From JADGRF01 sp035274465 (GTDB taxonomy: Bacteria; Myxococcota_A; Polyangia; Polyangiales; JAFGIB01): a stretch of 64,000 nucleotides of DNA. The notes below the pieces were generated by a model. The model searched no databases. It had not been told where the DNA came from and saw only the letters and a program-made list of their open reading frames with translations. The stretch is from contig DATEOF010000286.1 in NCBI GenBank assembly GCA_035274465.1, positions 62,001 through 126,000 on the forward strand, given 5' to 3'. This document shows, piece after piece, positions 35,572 through 46,000 of the stretch; positions within the stretch are counted from its first letter, which is position 1; the number at the start of each line of letters is the position of its first letter. Both the position numbers and the translations under genes were made by a program.

Positions 35572-37592
35572 TCGACCCTCCGGTATGCATCGGTGGTGAC
35601 GACGTGGCGGATCAGCTGCTTGAGGTTGCGCCCGTGTGCGAGGAAGTCCTGCGCGAGCGAGTCCATGTACAGATCCTGCTCTTCGCTCGTCATCGGCCGG
35701 CCGAGGAATTCGTTCCAGATGCGACTGACGACGCAGCGCTCGAGGTCGCCGGTCTGCATCATCCGCTCGACGAGCATGCGCGGGCCGCCCGCGACGTTCG
35801 GCTCGTCCGACTCTGTGCGGTAGAGATACGACTTCAGCATGCCGAGCGAGCTCGCGCCGTCGCCGTCGTATGCTTGCATCACGTAGTTACCGCACTCACC
35901 GTCACAGCCTGTGTTGCCGGCGAGCGCACAGTCGCGGCACTTCGCGTCGAACTTCGGGAACTTCATCGGGTCGAGGTACTGCGCGTTGCGCTCGCCGAAG
36001 CGGCCCCAGTGCGCGCCGGTCGGCTCGATCGTGGCGTGGCAGTAGTTGCAGCCGCAACGCTTCGCGAGATTGTTCTCGCGGTTGCACGAGTCCTCGGGAT
36101 TGGGCGAAACGGCGTCCGCGGGCGGCGAGAACGTCTTGCACAGGAACGCTTCGTAGAACTGAGCCACCCGTGATCGCTGAGTCGGGAAGCGATACAGCCA
36201 AGCGGGCGTGGTCAGCACACCCGAGGCGTTGTCCGCCCGCAGATACTCGACCCAGTCGTTGGGGGAGGCGGTGTACGTGAGCGCGGGCAGCGCATCGCGC
36301 GCGGCCGGAGGCGTGATCGCCAGTGCGCCGATCGCCTGGTTGTCGCGGTACAGCGAGGCGAGCACGCCGTTAATGAAGCTGCGGCGCGAGGTGAGGATCT
36401 GGAAGTAGTCCTCGTCGCGGCGCAGCACCGCGTCCGCGATCAGCAGTGGCTCTTCGTTGATCGCGGCGACGCGCGCATCGGACACGGACTCGTCACCCGC
36501 CTCGCAGCGGCGAAAGCCCTGACCGCAGCCGCAGCTGCGATCCGAGAGGAAGTTCGAGCCGTCGCAGGACGCGAGCGTCGCGGGGTTCAAGTCGCGTGTC
36601 TGTGCCTCGATCGCGCAGGCGGCGACCTCGGTCGACCCGCTCGTATCCCAGAACGGCGCGGCGGCCATTACCCAGCCCTCGCGCTGTACACAACCGCGCT
36701 GGTTCGCGAATGTGCCGAGCACTCCGTTCTTGGGCGTGAGGGTCAGCGTGCAGCGCTCGAGCTTGTCGAATGCCGCACCTGACGCCGGCATTGGACTCGT
36801 GAATGCGATGACGCGGTTTTCGCCATCGAGCACCTCGGTCTTGAGCGCAGCCGTCGTGGGCTTGCCCGGATCCGGCAAACACTTGAACGGAGCAAGTCCG
36901 GTCGAACTACGGCGCATGTCGCAGAAGAACAGGTGCTTGGCCTCCAGCATCCCCTTCGTCACCGCGTCGGTGCAGCTGGTGGCGCCCGTGAGCGCGGTGC
37001 AGGCGTAGACGTTGGTGTCGTAGTCGAAGCTCACCGGCATCGGTACGCCGTGTGCGTCGCGACAGACCTTGGCCGATGCGGGGACCTCGGCCTGCGGGTC
37101 CTGCTGTAGCGCTGGGTTCTTGCAGTCGTCCTGCGGGATGAAGTGGTCGCAGCCCGTGCCGTTGCGACCGCGCAACCCGCTCGAGGCGTTACCTCGAGAC
37201 TCCAGTGGCTTCGCGCCGTCAGTGGTCGTCGACAGACGCATGTCGCGGTTGTCCGGGAGACTGGCCGAGACGTTCGCGCGCAGCAGCGCACGGTGGTAGC
37301 GCTTCATCCGGCTGAAGAAATCTTCGCGGGTCATCAGTGCGTCGATGTCCTCGTCCCCGATCTCCCCTTTCCCCTGCAGTTCTCTGTATTCCGCGATCGT
37401 GGGCGGGCGTCCGAGCAGGTCGAGGTAGAGCTGCCGGAGCCGGCGTTCCAGCCCGACCGTCCCTGCGCCGGGAGACGGACATTGAAGCGCGCTCGCGTCT
37501 GCGCGCTGGCCGCCCGTGTCTTGCCCCCAGACGGGGCTCGCAGCCCAGAGCCCACAGAACAACAGGACCGCACGCGCACGGTGCCGAATCAT
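35568..37592 (-). CDS. DUF1549/DUF1553-like exported cytochrome-type protein (674 aa)
   Basis: A Sec signal peptide ends near 'VWGQ' (residue 24). The segment 'RQLYLDLLGRPPTIAEYREL' (53-72) matches the DUF1549 opening, and the C-terminus ('RIWNEFLGRPMTSEE', then 'RHVVTTDAYRR') matches the DUF1553/DUF1585 ending. Between them lie many Cys residues and a c-type heme motif 'CNYCH' (515-519) followed by 'GAHWG'. Several further Cys pairs (355-363, 552-567) may form disulfides. It is the first gene of a five-gene minus-strand operon and overlaps the next by 4 nt. The upstream 125 nt hold no obvious Shine-Dalgarno or promoter match. Confidence 0.78.
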   Translation of the reverse strand: MIRHRARAVLLFCGLWAASPVWGQDTGGQRADASALQCPSPGAGTVGLERRLRQLYLDLLGRPPTIAEYRELQGKGEIGDEDIDALMTREDFFSRMKRYHRALLRANVSASLPDNRDMRLSTTTDGAKPLESRGNASSGLRGRNGTGCDHFIPQDDCKNPALQQDPQAEVPASAKVCRDAHGVPMPVSFDYDTNVYACTALTGATSCTDAVTKGMLEAKHLFFCDMRRSSTGLAPFKCLPDPGKPTTAALKTEVLDGENRVIAFTSPMPASGAAFDKLERCTLTLTPKNGVLGTFANQRGCVQREGWVMAAAPFWDTSGSTEVAACAIEAQTRDLNPATLASCDGSNFLSDRSCGCGQGFRRCEAGDESVSDARVAAINEEPLLIADAVLRRDEDYFQILTSRRSFINGVLASLYRDNQAIGALAITPPAARDALPALTYTASPNDWVEYLRADNASGVLTTPAWLYRFPTQRSRVAQFYEAFLCKTFSPPADAVSPNPEDSCNRENNLAKRCGCNYCHATIEPTGAHWGRFGERNAQYLDPMKFPKFDAKCRDCALAGNTGCDGECGNYVMQAYDGDGASSLGMLKSYLYRTESDEPNVAGGPRMLVERMMQTGDLERCVVSRIWNEFLGRPMTSEEQDLYMDSLAQDFLAHGRNLKQLIRHVVTTDAYRRVD

Positions 37593-37717
37593 CGCTAGCT
37601 GGGTACCGTGTGGTCGGCGATCCAGACCAACGATCGTAGGCCCGCATGGGTGGCCGCCACGCGATCCAGGCGCGCCTACCCTGTGCGTTTGCCTGCGCGA
37701 GGTGTCCGGCCGCCGCT

Positions 37718-40700
37718 CTACGACGTTTGGCCCAGCACTCGGCCGATCTCTCTCAGCAGTGAGCCGGGCAGCTCGGGGACCGCGCCCCGGGTGTCGCGCA
37801 AGACGGCGAGTCCCACGCGCGCGTCGCCAGCGCGCAGCGGAAACACGCTGTAGCGCTGCTGCTCGGCTCCCGGTAGGTCGACCGTGTTGGCGACGCCCGC
37901 GTGGTTCGCGGGCAGGCGTGCCAGCACGTCCTCGAGCCCGTCCGGAGGCGAGCGCTCGTCCAGCGACGCGGCGAGTTGCAGCGCGTCGTCCTTTGCCAAG
38001 AACAAGTAGCCTTCGCTGTCGGTCGCGTACTGCCCGAGCATGTGCAGCGCGTGCTGCGCGCGCACCTCGGGTTGGCTTTCTCTACGCAGGAAGACTGTGA
38101 CGGCAGTCTCCTCGAACCCCGCGCGCGTGTCGAGATCCGGCTCTGGGGTCCCGTTGGCTGGTGGCAGCGGCGAGCTGCGATGCATCGCATGCAATTCTCG
38201 CACGCGCTCGGCCAGTGCGATCACGCTCGGATTGCTGGTCGCGAGAGCTGCTTCACGCATCTCGTCGAGCACGGCCAGCATGCCAGGTTTGTCTCCTACC
38301 AGCCGGGCGACCTTGACACGATACTCGTACATGAGAAACGCACAGGCGTGCTCCCCCGCTGCGCGCAGGCGAGCAAACAGCGCATCGAACATCTGTTCTG
38401 CGCGCTCGCGCTGGCCAACCATCGCGAGCGTCGCTGCATGCGCCGCTTCGAGCGTCGAGTACAAACCGACATAGCAGCGGTGCTCGTCCGTGAGTCGCGA
38501 GCTGGCCAGCTCACAAATGCTCAACGCACGTTCGGGCTGGTTGAGCTCCAGATACGAGAATGCGGTCATCGCGTAGGCGACCCCCCACCCGAGCAGGGCA
38601 AAAGGTGGACGCTTCGCGATGTACGCTTCACCAGCCTTGATGGTCGCTGGATAGTCGCGGCGGCGGAAGTGATAGGAAAGCTCCATGGTGTCGCGCATGT
38701 TCACGAGCGACGGTGCATCGACGACCATGCGTTCCAGGTGATCGAGCGCGCGCCGCACCACGACCAAGTCAGTCCAGATCAGGCCGGCCAACCCTTCGAT
38801 CGGCACGGCGATCCAGTCGATCTGCCAGTCGGTGCCGTTCTGGATCGCGTTGATATCCAGCTGGCGCCGGTAGAACTGTGTGGCCTCTCGCTCGCCGCGA
38901 ACGATGTAATAGGTCATGCGGACGCGCAGCGCCGCAGAGTGCGCGAGCTGGTTCCCGATGCGGTCCAGCTCATCCGCACGCGCTATCGCCAGCGAGTGCT
39001 CTCGATAGCACTCGTCGATGCCGTCCAACAAAAGCGCGCCAACCAGCATGTCGACGCGTTCTTGCTGGCTCATCTGATACAGCGGCTGCCGGGGGTCGCC
39101 GAGTGAGTCGATCACGCCGCGCAGCAGCTGACGTGTTTCCCCACCCCGACCCTCGTTTTGCAGCTGGATGGCATAGGAAAGCGAGTACACGAGCGCGAGG
39201 GTTGGGTGCGGCGAGTCCTTGAACGCCCTCATGCGTGCCAGGCGCGCCTTGGCACCCGGCGGGTCGAGCGTCAGCGCAGCCAGGCCGACCAACCCCATGG
39301 CGCTGCGCGCGTAGTACAGCAAAGCCTGGAGCACGCTGGGGCCGCGCTTTGCGGGGCGACGCAGGCACCAGCGCAGCCATGCCCATGCCATCCCGAGTGC
39401 GAGGCCGAGGTGTCTGCCCAGCGTGCGCGACCAGCGCTCGACCTCTGCCAAGCCTGTGTACGGATACAGCGCGTCGAGGGTGCCATCCCCGTAACGCGCC
39501 GCCAGCTTGTGGTCGAAGAGGTAGCTCGACATGACGAGCAACGAGCGCAGGCGCAGACACTGCGCGAGTGATCGGCCGTGGCGCTCGTAGATTTCCAGAG
39601 CGCGTTCGATCGCCGGCACCGCCGTCGCCATGCTCACCCTGCGTTCGACCATGTCCGGACCGATCTTGGCAAGCAGGTCGGCGCCGCGCAGCTCCTGTTC
39701 GGTATGCACGAGATGCCAGCCAGCCTCCAGCTGGCCGTCGCGATCCTGACGCGTGGCGAGCAGCCGGTCAGCCCAGCGCGCGTGCAGCTGTTGGCGTCTG
39801 GACGGATCGAGGCCGCGCGCGACCGCCTTGCTCAGCGCGTCCTGCGCGAACACGTACTCTTCACCCGCGCTCTCGAGGGTGCCAGCACCTACGAGCTCTT
39901 CCAGTGCGCCGATCACCACCTCGGGCGGACGCGCCGCGAGCTCGATTAGCGTTGCCGCCGAAGCGCCACCGCGCGAGACGCTCAAGACCTCGGCCAACTC
40001 TCGCGCGACCGAGCTGACCTGTTGCAGCCGTTGCAGTAGCGTGTCCTCCGCGGAGGGAGGAATGGGCGCGTCGATCTCCGCGGGCAGCACCCACGCGCCG
40101 TCGACGTAGCGCACGATGCCAACATTCAGCAAGTGCTCGGCGAGCTCCAGCGTCAGCTTGGGGCTGCCAAGCGCCACGCGATAGATCCAGTCGCTCACGC
40201 GTTCCAGGTTCGGCACGTCGCCGAACAGCGAGGCGATGAGCTCGATGCATTGTGTGCGGTCGAGCGGTCGCAACGTCAGCGTGGTCGCGAGCCCGCGCAC
40301 GTTGGCGAGCGCGGGCGCTTGGCGGCCACTATCGTAGCTCGCCACCACCGAGAGCGCGCAGCTACTGGTCTGGTCGGCAAGTGCGGCCACCAGCGCCCCC
40401 GAGAACTCGTCGCTGCGATCGAGATCGTCGATCGCGATCAGCAGCGGCCGCACGCGCGCAAACGTTACGAAGAAGTCGGTCAGCTCCGTGAGCATCTGGA
40501 CGCGCGCTTCGCCGCCTGCAGCCGCGAGGCTTTCCAGCTGCGCCGAGTCGGAGCGCGCGCGGCTGGCCTGCACGACCGGTCGGTTCTTGCTCGCCCGCTG
40601 CGCATCCAGCGGGGCCGCTTGCTCGAGGCCAGTGATCAGGTCCGCGATCAAGCTGGACGCAGCACCTCGCTGCTTGCGTGCGACAGCGCGCACCACCGTC

Positions 40701-41722
40701 AGGCCGGAGGTCTGTCCGATGAGGGCGGCCTCAGCCAACATTCGACTGCGGCCCGATCCGAGCTCGCCGCGGATCAGGACCGCCGCGCCTCGACCCGCCA
40801 GCGTCTGGCTCAGCATCCGGTGCAGCTTCGCGCGTTCGTTGCTGCGGTTCACGAGCTGCGAGCCCGCGAGGAAGCTGCGTGCGACCGCCGCGCTGTCGTC
40901 GGGCGCGAGCTCGCCTGCTGCGGACAGCCAGTCGATCACCTCGGCCGCGCTGGCAGGTCGCTTCATCGGATCAAGGCTGAGCAAGCTCATCACGAGCGCG
41001 TCCAGCGCGTCCGGGAGGTCGCGCGCGATGCGCCGCGGGTTGGCGGGCGCCTGCGTCCAAGCATGCTGCAGCGCGGCGATCTCGCTCACCGGGTAAGCGT
41101 GGCGCCCGGTCAGGATGAAATAGGCGAGCGCGCCCAGCGAGTACAGGTCGGAGCGCTGATCGAGCGGCGCGCCCTGCAAGGCCTCCGGTGCGATGCAGGG
41201 TGGCGTGCCGGTGAGGTTGGGCGGGACGCCGAACGGCACCATCGCGCCAAAGTCCAGCAGCTTGCAGCGGCCGTCGCTCGTCCTCCGCACGTTGCGCGGA
41301 CTCAGGTCGCGGTGCAACAAACGGCGTGCGTGGAGCAGCGCCAGAGACGATGCAACGTCGCGTAAGTAGCGGCACGCGTCGCGGTAAGGTAAAGGAGAGA
41401 GCTTCCCCAGATCCTCCCCGTCGAGCAGCTCCATCGTGTAAAACGGTGCGCCTCGGTCGATGCCATAGTCGTACACCTCGATGATACGCGGATGGCGCAG
41501 CTCAGACAGCGCGTGGTACTCGCGCATGAAGTGGACTTCGAGCGTGCGCCGCTGCTGGGAGTCGCTGAGTAGGCGCTTGAGCGCAATGCTGGCGCCGCTG
41601 GACTGATCCACGGCGGCGAACACCTCGCCCATGCCCCCGCGCGCGAGCTTCTGATGCAGCCGATAGCGTCCGGCCACGATCTCGGAAGTCTCGGACACAT
41701 CGGCAGCTATCGGCTGCGACAC
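37718..41722 (-). CDS. Giant Ser/Thr protein kinase with ATPase, TPR-like and GAF-like regions (1334 aa)
   Basis: The N-terminal kinase domain (about 18-268) has the Gly loop 'LARGGMGEVF', Lys49, 'HRDLSPRN' (137-144), 'LDFGAM' (156-161) and 'APEAL'. An AAA/NACHT-like ATPase follows with a modified Walker A, 'GELGSGRSR' (319-327), in which Arg replaces the usual Lys, and Walker B 'LLIAIDDLDR'. A long helical, TPR-like region and a C-terminal GAF-like segment ('GYLFLAKDDALQLAAS') complete it. This order is known in myxobacterial and cyanobacterial kinases. The start is a GTG at 41722 without a good Shine-Dalgarno. It is a clear paralog of the divergent kinase gene at 43071, with one gene between them. 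Confidence 0.9.
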   Translation of the reverse strand: MSQPIAADVSETSEIVAGRYRLHQKLARGGMGEVFAAVDQSSGASIALKRLLSDSQQRRTLEVHFMREYHALSELRHPRIIEVYDYGIDRGAPFYTMELLDGEDLGKLSPLPYRDACRYLRDVASSLALLHARRLLHRDLSPRNVRRTSDGRCKLLDFGAMVPFGVPPNLTGTPPCIAPEALQGAPLDQRSDLYSLGALAYFILTGRHAYPVSEIAALQHAWTQAPANPRRIARDLPDALDALVMSLLSLDPMKRPASAAEVIDWLSAAGELAPDDSAAVARSFLAGSQLVNRSNERAKLHRMLSQTLAGRGAAVLIRGELGSGRSRMLAEAALIGQTSGLTVVRAVARKQRGAASSLIADLITGLEQAAPLDAQRASKNRPVVQASRARSDSAQLESLAAAGGEARVQMLTELTDFFVTFARVRPLLIAIDDLDRSDEFSGALVAALADQTSSCALSVVASYDSGRQAPALANVRGLATTLTLRPLDRTQCIELIASLFGDVPNLERVSDWIYRVALGSPKLTLELAEHLLNVGIVRYVDGAWVLPAEIDAPIPPSAEDTLLQRLQQVSSVARELAEVLSVSRGGASAATLIELAARPPEVVIGALEELVGAGTLESAGEEYVFAQDALSKAVARGLDPSRRQQLHARWADRLLATRQDRDGQLEAGWHLVHTEQELRGADLLAKIGPDMVERRVSMATAVPAIERALEIYERHGRSLAQCLRLRSLLVMSSYLFDHKLAARYGDGTLDALYPYTGLAEVERWSRTLGRHLGLALGMAWAWLRWCLRRPAKRGPSVLQALLYYARSAMGLVGLAALTLDPPGAKARLARMRAFKDSPHPTLALVYSLSYAIQLQNEGRGGETRQLLRGVIDSLGDPRQPLYQMSQQERVDMLVGALLLDGIDECYREHSLAIARADELDRIGNQLAHSAALRVRMTYYIVRGEREATQFYRRQLDINAIQNGTDWQIDWIAVPIEGLAGLIWTDLVVVRRALDHLERMVVDAPSLVNMRDTMELSYHFRRRDYPATIKAGEAYIAKRPPFALLGWGVAYAMTAFSYLELNQPERALSICELASSRLTDEHRCYVGLYSTLEAAHAATLAMVGQRERAEQMFDALFARLRAAGEHACAFLMYEYRVKVARLVGDKPGMLAVLDEMREAALATSNPSVIALAERVRELHAMHRSSPLPPANGTPEPDLDTRAGFEETAVTVFLRRESQPEVRAQHALHMLGQYATDSEGYLFLAKDDALQLAASLDERSPPDGLEDVLARLPANHAGVANTVDLPGAEQQRYSVFPLRAGDARVGLAVLRDTRGAVPELPGSLLREIGRVLGQTS

Positions 41723-41815
41723 GGCTGGAGTCTATCACAGAGACGAAGACACCCGGCGGACGCACACCTCGCACAGATGCCGACGCCATGCACGAGCGTC
41801 GCGTCGTCAAGTCCG

Positions 41816-42808
41816 CTACGCCAGCATTGCGACGCCGTGGCCCGATTCGCGCGTCCCGAGCTCGAGTGCAGCCTGGTCGGTGTGCAGAACGATCTCTCGA
41901 GCGCCGTCGTTGAACGTCAGCCGACCGCACGCCAGCTTCGAGTTCAGACAGGCGAGCAGGCCATCATCCGGGTCGCGGTAGTTCAAGCCTGCGAGTTGTT
42001 CGCGTTCGGCCCGGAACTCGGCGCGCACGCTCGCGCCGGCCTGGTGAAGCTCGAGCCGGTAGGAGCGCGCATCGATCTCGATCTTGCGCGAGCCGAGCGC
42101 GCGCGGGCCGTCGAAGCGGTACACCCGGCCTTCGAACGCGAAGCCGGCGACGCTCAACCACGGCGTGATGAAGCGGCCGAGCCTGACCTTGCCGGTGAGC
42201 GCCTCGAACCACACGCCCGGAGCGTCGCGCCAGGCATTGCAGTGCGCCCAGGCGTAGGCGTGCGCATGGCTCACGCCCCAGTTGTGCCCCTGTGCACCGC
42301 GCCAGCTCGCGAGATCCCAGCGCTCGCCGAAGGCCGAGAATTCCCCGCGCAACGACGCGTCAGGGATCGGCGTCAGGCTCTTGCTGCGCGGGAAGCGGCC
42401 CGTGTACATGCCCTCGAGCGCGAACGGTCGAAACGGCGGCGCGATGGGATCGAGCTCGAGCTGCCAGGCGAGGCCGTCGAGCTCGCCGCGCGCGCGGTGG
42501 GAGGTGAGCTCGGCGCACGGTGCGCGCAGCTCGAACGGCTCGGCTCGGCTGTGCAGCTGCGAGAGCGGAAAGCTGCGCTTGACGGCGAGCTTGCGCGTGC
42601 CTCGCTGCGCGAACGCGATCGCCCAGACCTCGCCGATCGCCTCCTCGGGCCGCTGCGCCGGCACGAGGAGGGTGTGTTTGATCCAGATCGCCCGCTCGCC
42701 ATCCGGGCTATTCGCCTTGAGGAAGTGGCTCTCGACGTGGCCGGCTTGGCCGCCCGCGTAGCGCAGTCGGTTATCTGCTTCGGCTGAGATCATCTGCGGG
42801 CCCACCAT
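41816..42808 (-). CDS. CrtC/tocopherol-cyclase-like lipocalin-fold protein (330 aa)
   Basis: The family is suggested by 'RGAQGHNWG' (170-178) followed by 'WAHCNAW' (187-193), a pattern seen in the AttH/CrtC and tocopherol cyclase-like lipocalin-fold proteins. These act on or bind isoprenoids and other hydrophobic molecules. The whole length is beta-rich with Trp and aromatic residues and no signal peptide. ATG 42808 or ATG 42793 are both possible starts; the open frame to 42874 begins with unconserved sequence. It lies between two paralogous giant kinases, on the same strand as the first. The substrate is unknown, and no carotenoid or quinone genes are nearby. Confidence 0.6.
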   Translation of the reverse strand: MVGPQMISAEADNRLRYAGGQAGHVESHFLKANSPDGERAIWIKHTLLVPAQRPEEAIGEVWAIAFAQRGTRKLAVKRSFPLSQLHSRAEPFELRAPCAELTSHRARGELDGLAWQLELDPIAPPFRPFALEGMYTGRFPRSKSLTPIPDASLRGEFSAFGERWDLASWRGAQGHNWGVSHAHAYAWAHCNAWRDAPGVWFEALTGKVRLGRFITPWLSVAGFAFEGRVYRFDGPRALGSRKIEIDARSYRLELHQAGASVRAEFRAEREQLAGLNYRDPDDGLLACLNSKLACGRLTFNDGAREIVLHTDQAALELGTRESGHGVAMLA

Positions 42809-43070
42809 CTCACCGCACAGGCGGGTGAGCAAGGGTGAAGTGGGATGAGCTACGTGTGAGGAGCAGGCTTCCACGCAGCTGAAACTCGAACAACTTGGAA
42901 GAAGCTGCAGCCATCAGCGGCGGAAGTGTCTCGCGCTGTGCGCCGCTATCGGCCGCGAGCACTCAGCACACGGTGCCGCGCCTGACCTATCACGGGCAGT
43001 TCGCGCTATCCTTGGGTGCGGACGTGATGATGCCGGCTGTACGGCTCACGCGGCCAGATGTTGAAGTTAG

Positions 43071-46000
43071 ATGACTGAGCCGGTAGTCCAAGCGGCCACG
43101 AGCGAGCGTCGGATCGCAAATCGATACGTGTTGCACCAAGCGCTGGGCCAGGGCGGTATGGCCTGCGTGTACCGGGCGACCGATCTGGCCGATGGCCGAG
43201 AGGTCGCGCTCAAGCAGCTGAGCTTGCCCGAGGATTCGGGGCAGCGTTCCACGATGGCCGCGCTGTTCGAGCGCGAGTACCACACGCTGGCGCAGCTCTC
43301 GCATCCGCGCGTGATCAGCGTCTACGAGTACGGAGTCCAGCCGGGCGAGGGTCCGTACTACACGATGGAGCTCCTGGACGGCGGTGATCTGCGCGATCGA
43401 TCGCCGCTACCCTGGCGCGAGGTCTGCGCGATCGCGTTCGACGTCTGTTCGTCGCTGGCGCTCTTGCACTCGCGCCGCTTGCTGCATCGCGACGTCAGCC
43501 CGCGCAACATCCGCTGCACGCCGGACGGTCGCGCGAAGCTGATCGACTTCGGTGCCATGGCGCCGATGGGCACGTGTAGCGGTTCGATCGTGGGTACGCC
43601 CGCGTTCACGCCGCCCGAGGCCCTGCAGCGTTTGGCGCTCGACGCTCGCGCCGACCTGTACTCGCTCGGCGCGTCGATCTACTTCGGGCTGACCGCGGCG
43701 GTGCCCTACGGCGCGCGCAACTTCAGCGATCTGTTCGCCGCCTGGACTCAGCGGCCGGCTGCTCCGTCTGCGCGTGTGCCGGGCATCCCGGTCGAGCTGG
43801 ACGACCTGGTGCTGTCGCTGATCAGCATCGATCCGAGCCTGCGCCCGCTCAGCGCCTTCGACGTGATGCAGCGCCTGGCGGCGATCGCTGGCATCACCTG
43901 CAACGAGTCGGAGAGCGTGTCGCGCGCCTATCTCGCGACGCCGCTCCTGGTCGCGCGCGACGACACCCTCGCGGCTCTGCGCGGCGAGCTGGACTCCGCG
44001 CGCAAGCGCCAGGGCAGCGGCGTGTTGCTGCGCGCCGGCTCGGGGCTGGGCCGTACGCGCGTCCTCGACGCGTGTGTGCGCGAGGCCAAGACGGCCGGTG
44101 CGACCGTGCTGCGCGCCAACGGCGGCTCGACCGAAGACCCGTTCGGCGTCGTGCTCGGCCTCTTGCAACACATGGTCGACACGTTGCCCGAGCTCGACGT
44201 CACGCGGCGCTTCCCGGAGCTCTTTCAACGCGGACAGCTGTGGAGCTCCGAGCGGCTGCGGGCCGATCCGGGCATGCTGCAGCGCTCGATCTGTCGCTTC
44301 CTGTTGGCGTACAGCCGCCGGCACCCGCTGCTGATCGCGGTCGACGACGTGCAGCGCATCGACGAGGCCTCCGCGGCCGTGCTCGCGGCCCTGCTCGATC
44401 GCGTCCAGCGCGGCCGCTTGTTGATGGTGCTGACCGCGCTGAGCGACGCCCCGTCGGGTGGACTCGGCGTCGAGGTCCTGGCGCGTCGCTGTCACGAGCT
44501 ACCGCTGGAGCCTCTCACCCGCTTCGAGACGCGTGAGCTCCTGGCGTCGCTGTTCGGCGAGGTGCCGAACCTCGAGATGCTGACCGGCGAGATCTATACG
44601 ATCGCGCGCGGCAATCCGCGCTACAGCATGGACCTCGCGCAACACCTGGTCGATCGCCGTGCGATCACCTACGCCGCGGGTACCTGGACCGTGCCGCGCG
44701 AGCTCTCGCAGAGCGACCTGCCGAGCAGCGTGGAAGAGGCGATCGCCGCGCGCATCGCGCGCTTGTCGGGTCATGCGCGCTTCCTGGCCGAGGCGCAGGC
44801 GCTGGCGTTCTCGGACGTGTTCGCGCACGTCGACTACCGCGCGCTGTGTCCCGACGTGGACGCGGCGCAGACCGAGGCGGCGATCGCGGAGCTGGTCGCG
44901 GAGCAGGCGCTCGCCAGCTACGGCCGGACCTATGCGCTGTCCAATCGCATCTGGAGCAGCGCGCTGGTCGCGCGCTTGAAGCCCGCGGACAGCGAGCAAC
45001 ACCACCGCGCCCTGGCTGCGTTCTACGAGACTCAGGACAACATCGCCTGGATCCACCACCTGTTCGCGGCCGGTCTCGAGCGCGCGGGTCTGGATGCGGT
45101 CATGGAGCGCCAGCGCGCGGCCAGCACTTCGGATCACAAGGCCTCGCTGCAGTCGAACGTGGCGCGGCTTGCGCCTGCGTACCACCACAGCATTCAACTC
45201 GCGCTGCGCCTCGGTTACAGCACGCGCGACGTGAACGAGTTGCGGCGCTGGTCCGTCGCGCTGAGCGTGGCTGCGGAGGACAGCTACTACTGGGAAGTCG
45301 CGCCCACCTGGCTCGAGCAGCTGAAGCGCGACTCGGGCCTGGCGCTCTGGGAGGCCAGCGAGGAGCCCGATCCGCAGCAGCGCCTGAACCGCGCGCTCAC
45401 GCAGGCGCACGAGCGCTGGCTGGCCACGCCCGAACACGAGCGCGTGTACTCCGTGCAGGAGGGCATCCGCTTGCTGGCCGAGTACGTCGTGTGTTCGATC
45501 GCGATCGGCGGCCGCAGCATGGACGCGGATCTGCTCGAGGGCTTGCCCGCGCTGCTCGAACCGTTCGTGCCGCTCTCGCCGCTGATCGAGGCGATCTGGC
45601 ACAACGCGCTGGCGATGGTCGAGACCACCTGCCACTGTCAGTTCGAGCGCGCGGCCGTGCGCTGGGCCGAGGTACACGAGAAGCTCGGCAAGGTGCAGGT
45701 CGCCGAGATGACGTACGTGTGGGCGATCCGCAACGCCATCGCCTACGGACTGGGCATGCTCGAAGCGGCGAACGGTTCGGCGGGTGCGCTGCGTTGGGCC
45801 GAATACCTGGACCAGGATCCGTACCAGAAGGTCAGCGCGATGTACCTGCGCAAGGTCATCCGGCTGCAGCAGGGCGATTGGCAAGGAGCGGAGCAGTATT
45901 CTCGCCAGGCCGAGCTGACCGCGCTGCACTCGAAGACCGCGCAGATGTTCAGCTACATGCTGCCGATCGAGCTGGAGGCGCACAGTTACGCGCGTGACCT

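Noticed and set aside
34901..35590. N-terminal extension of the DUF1501 gene in the same frame
   Set aside because: The extra 230 residues are Arg-rich and lie over the upstream lipoprotein gene in another frame; the Tat signal defines the real start at 34900.
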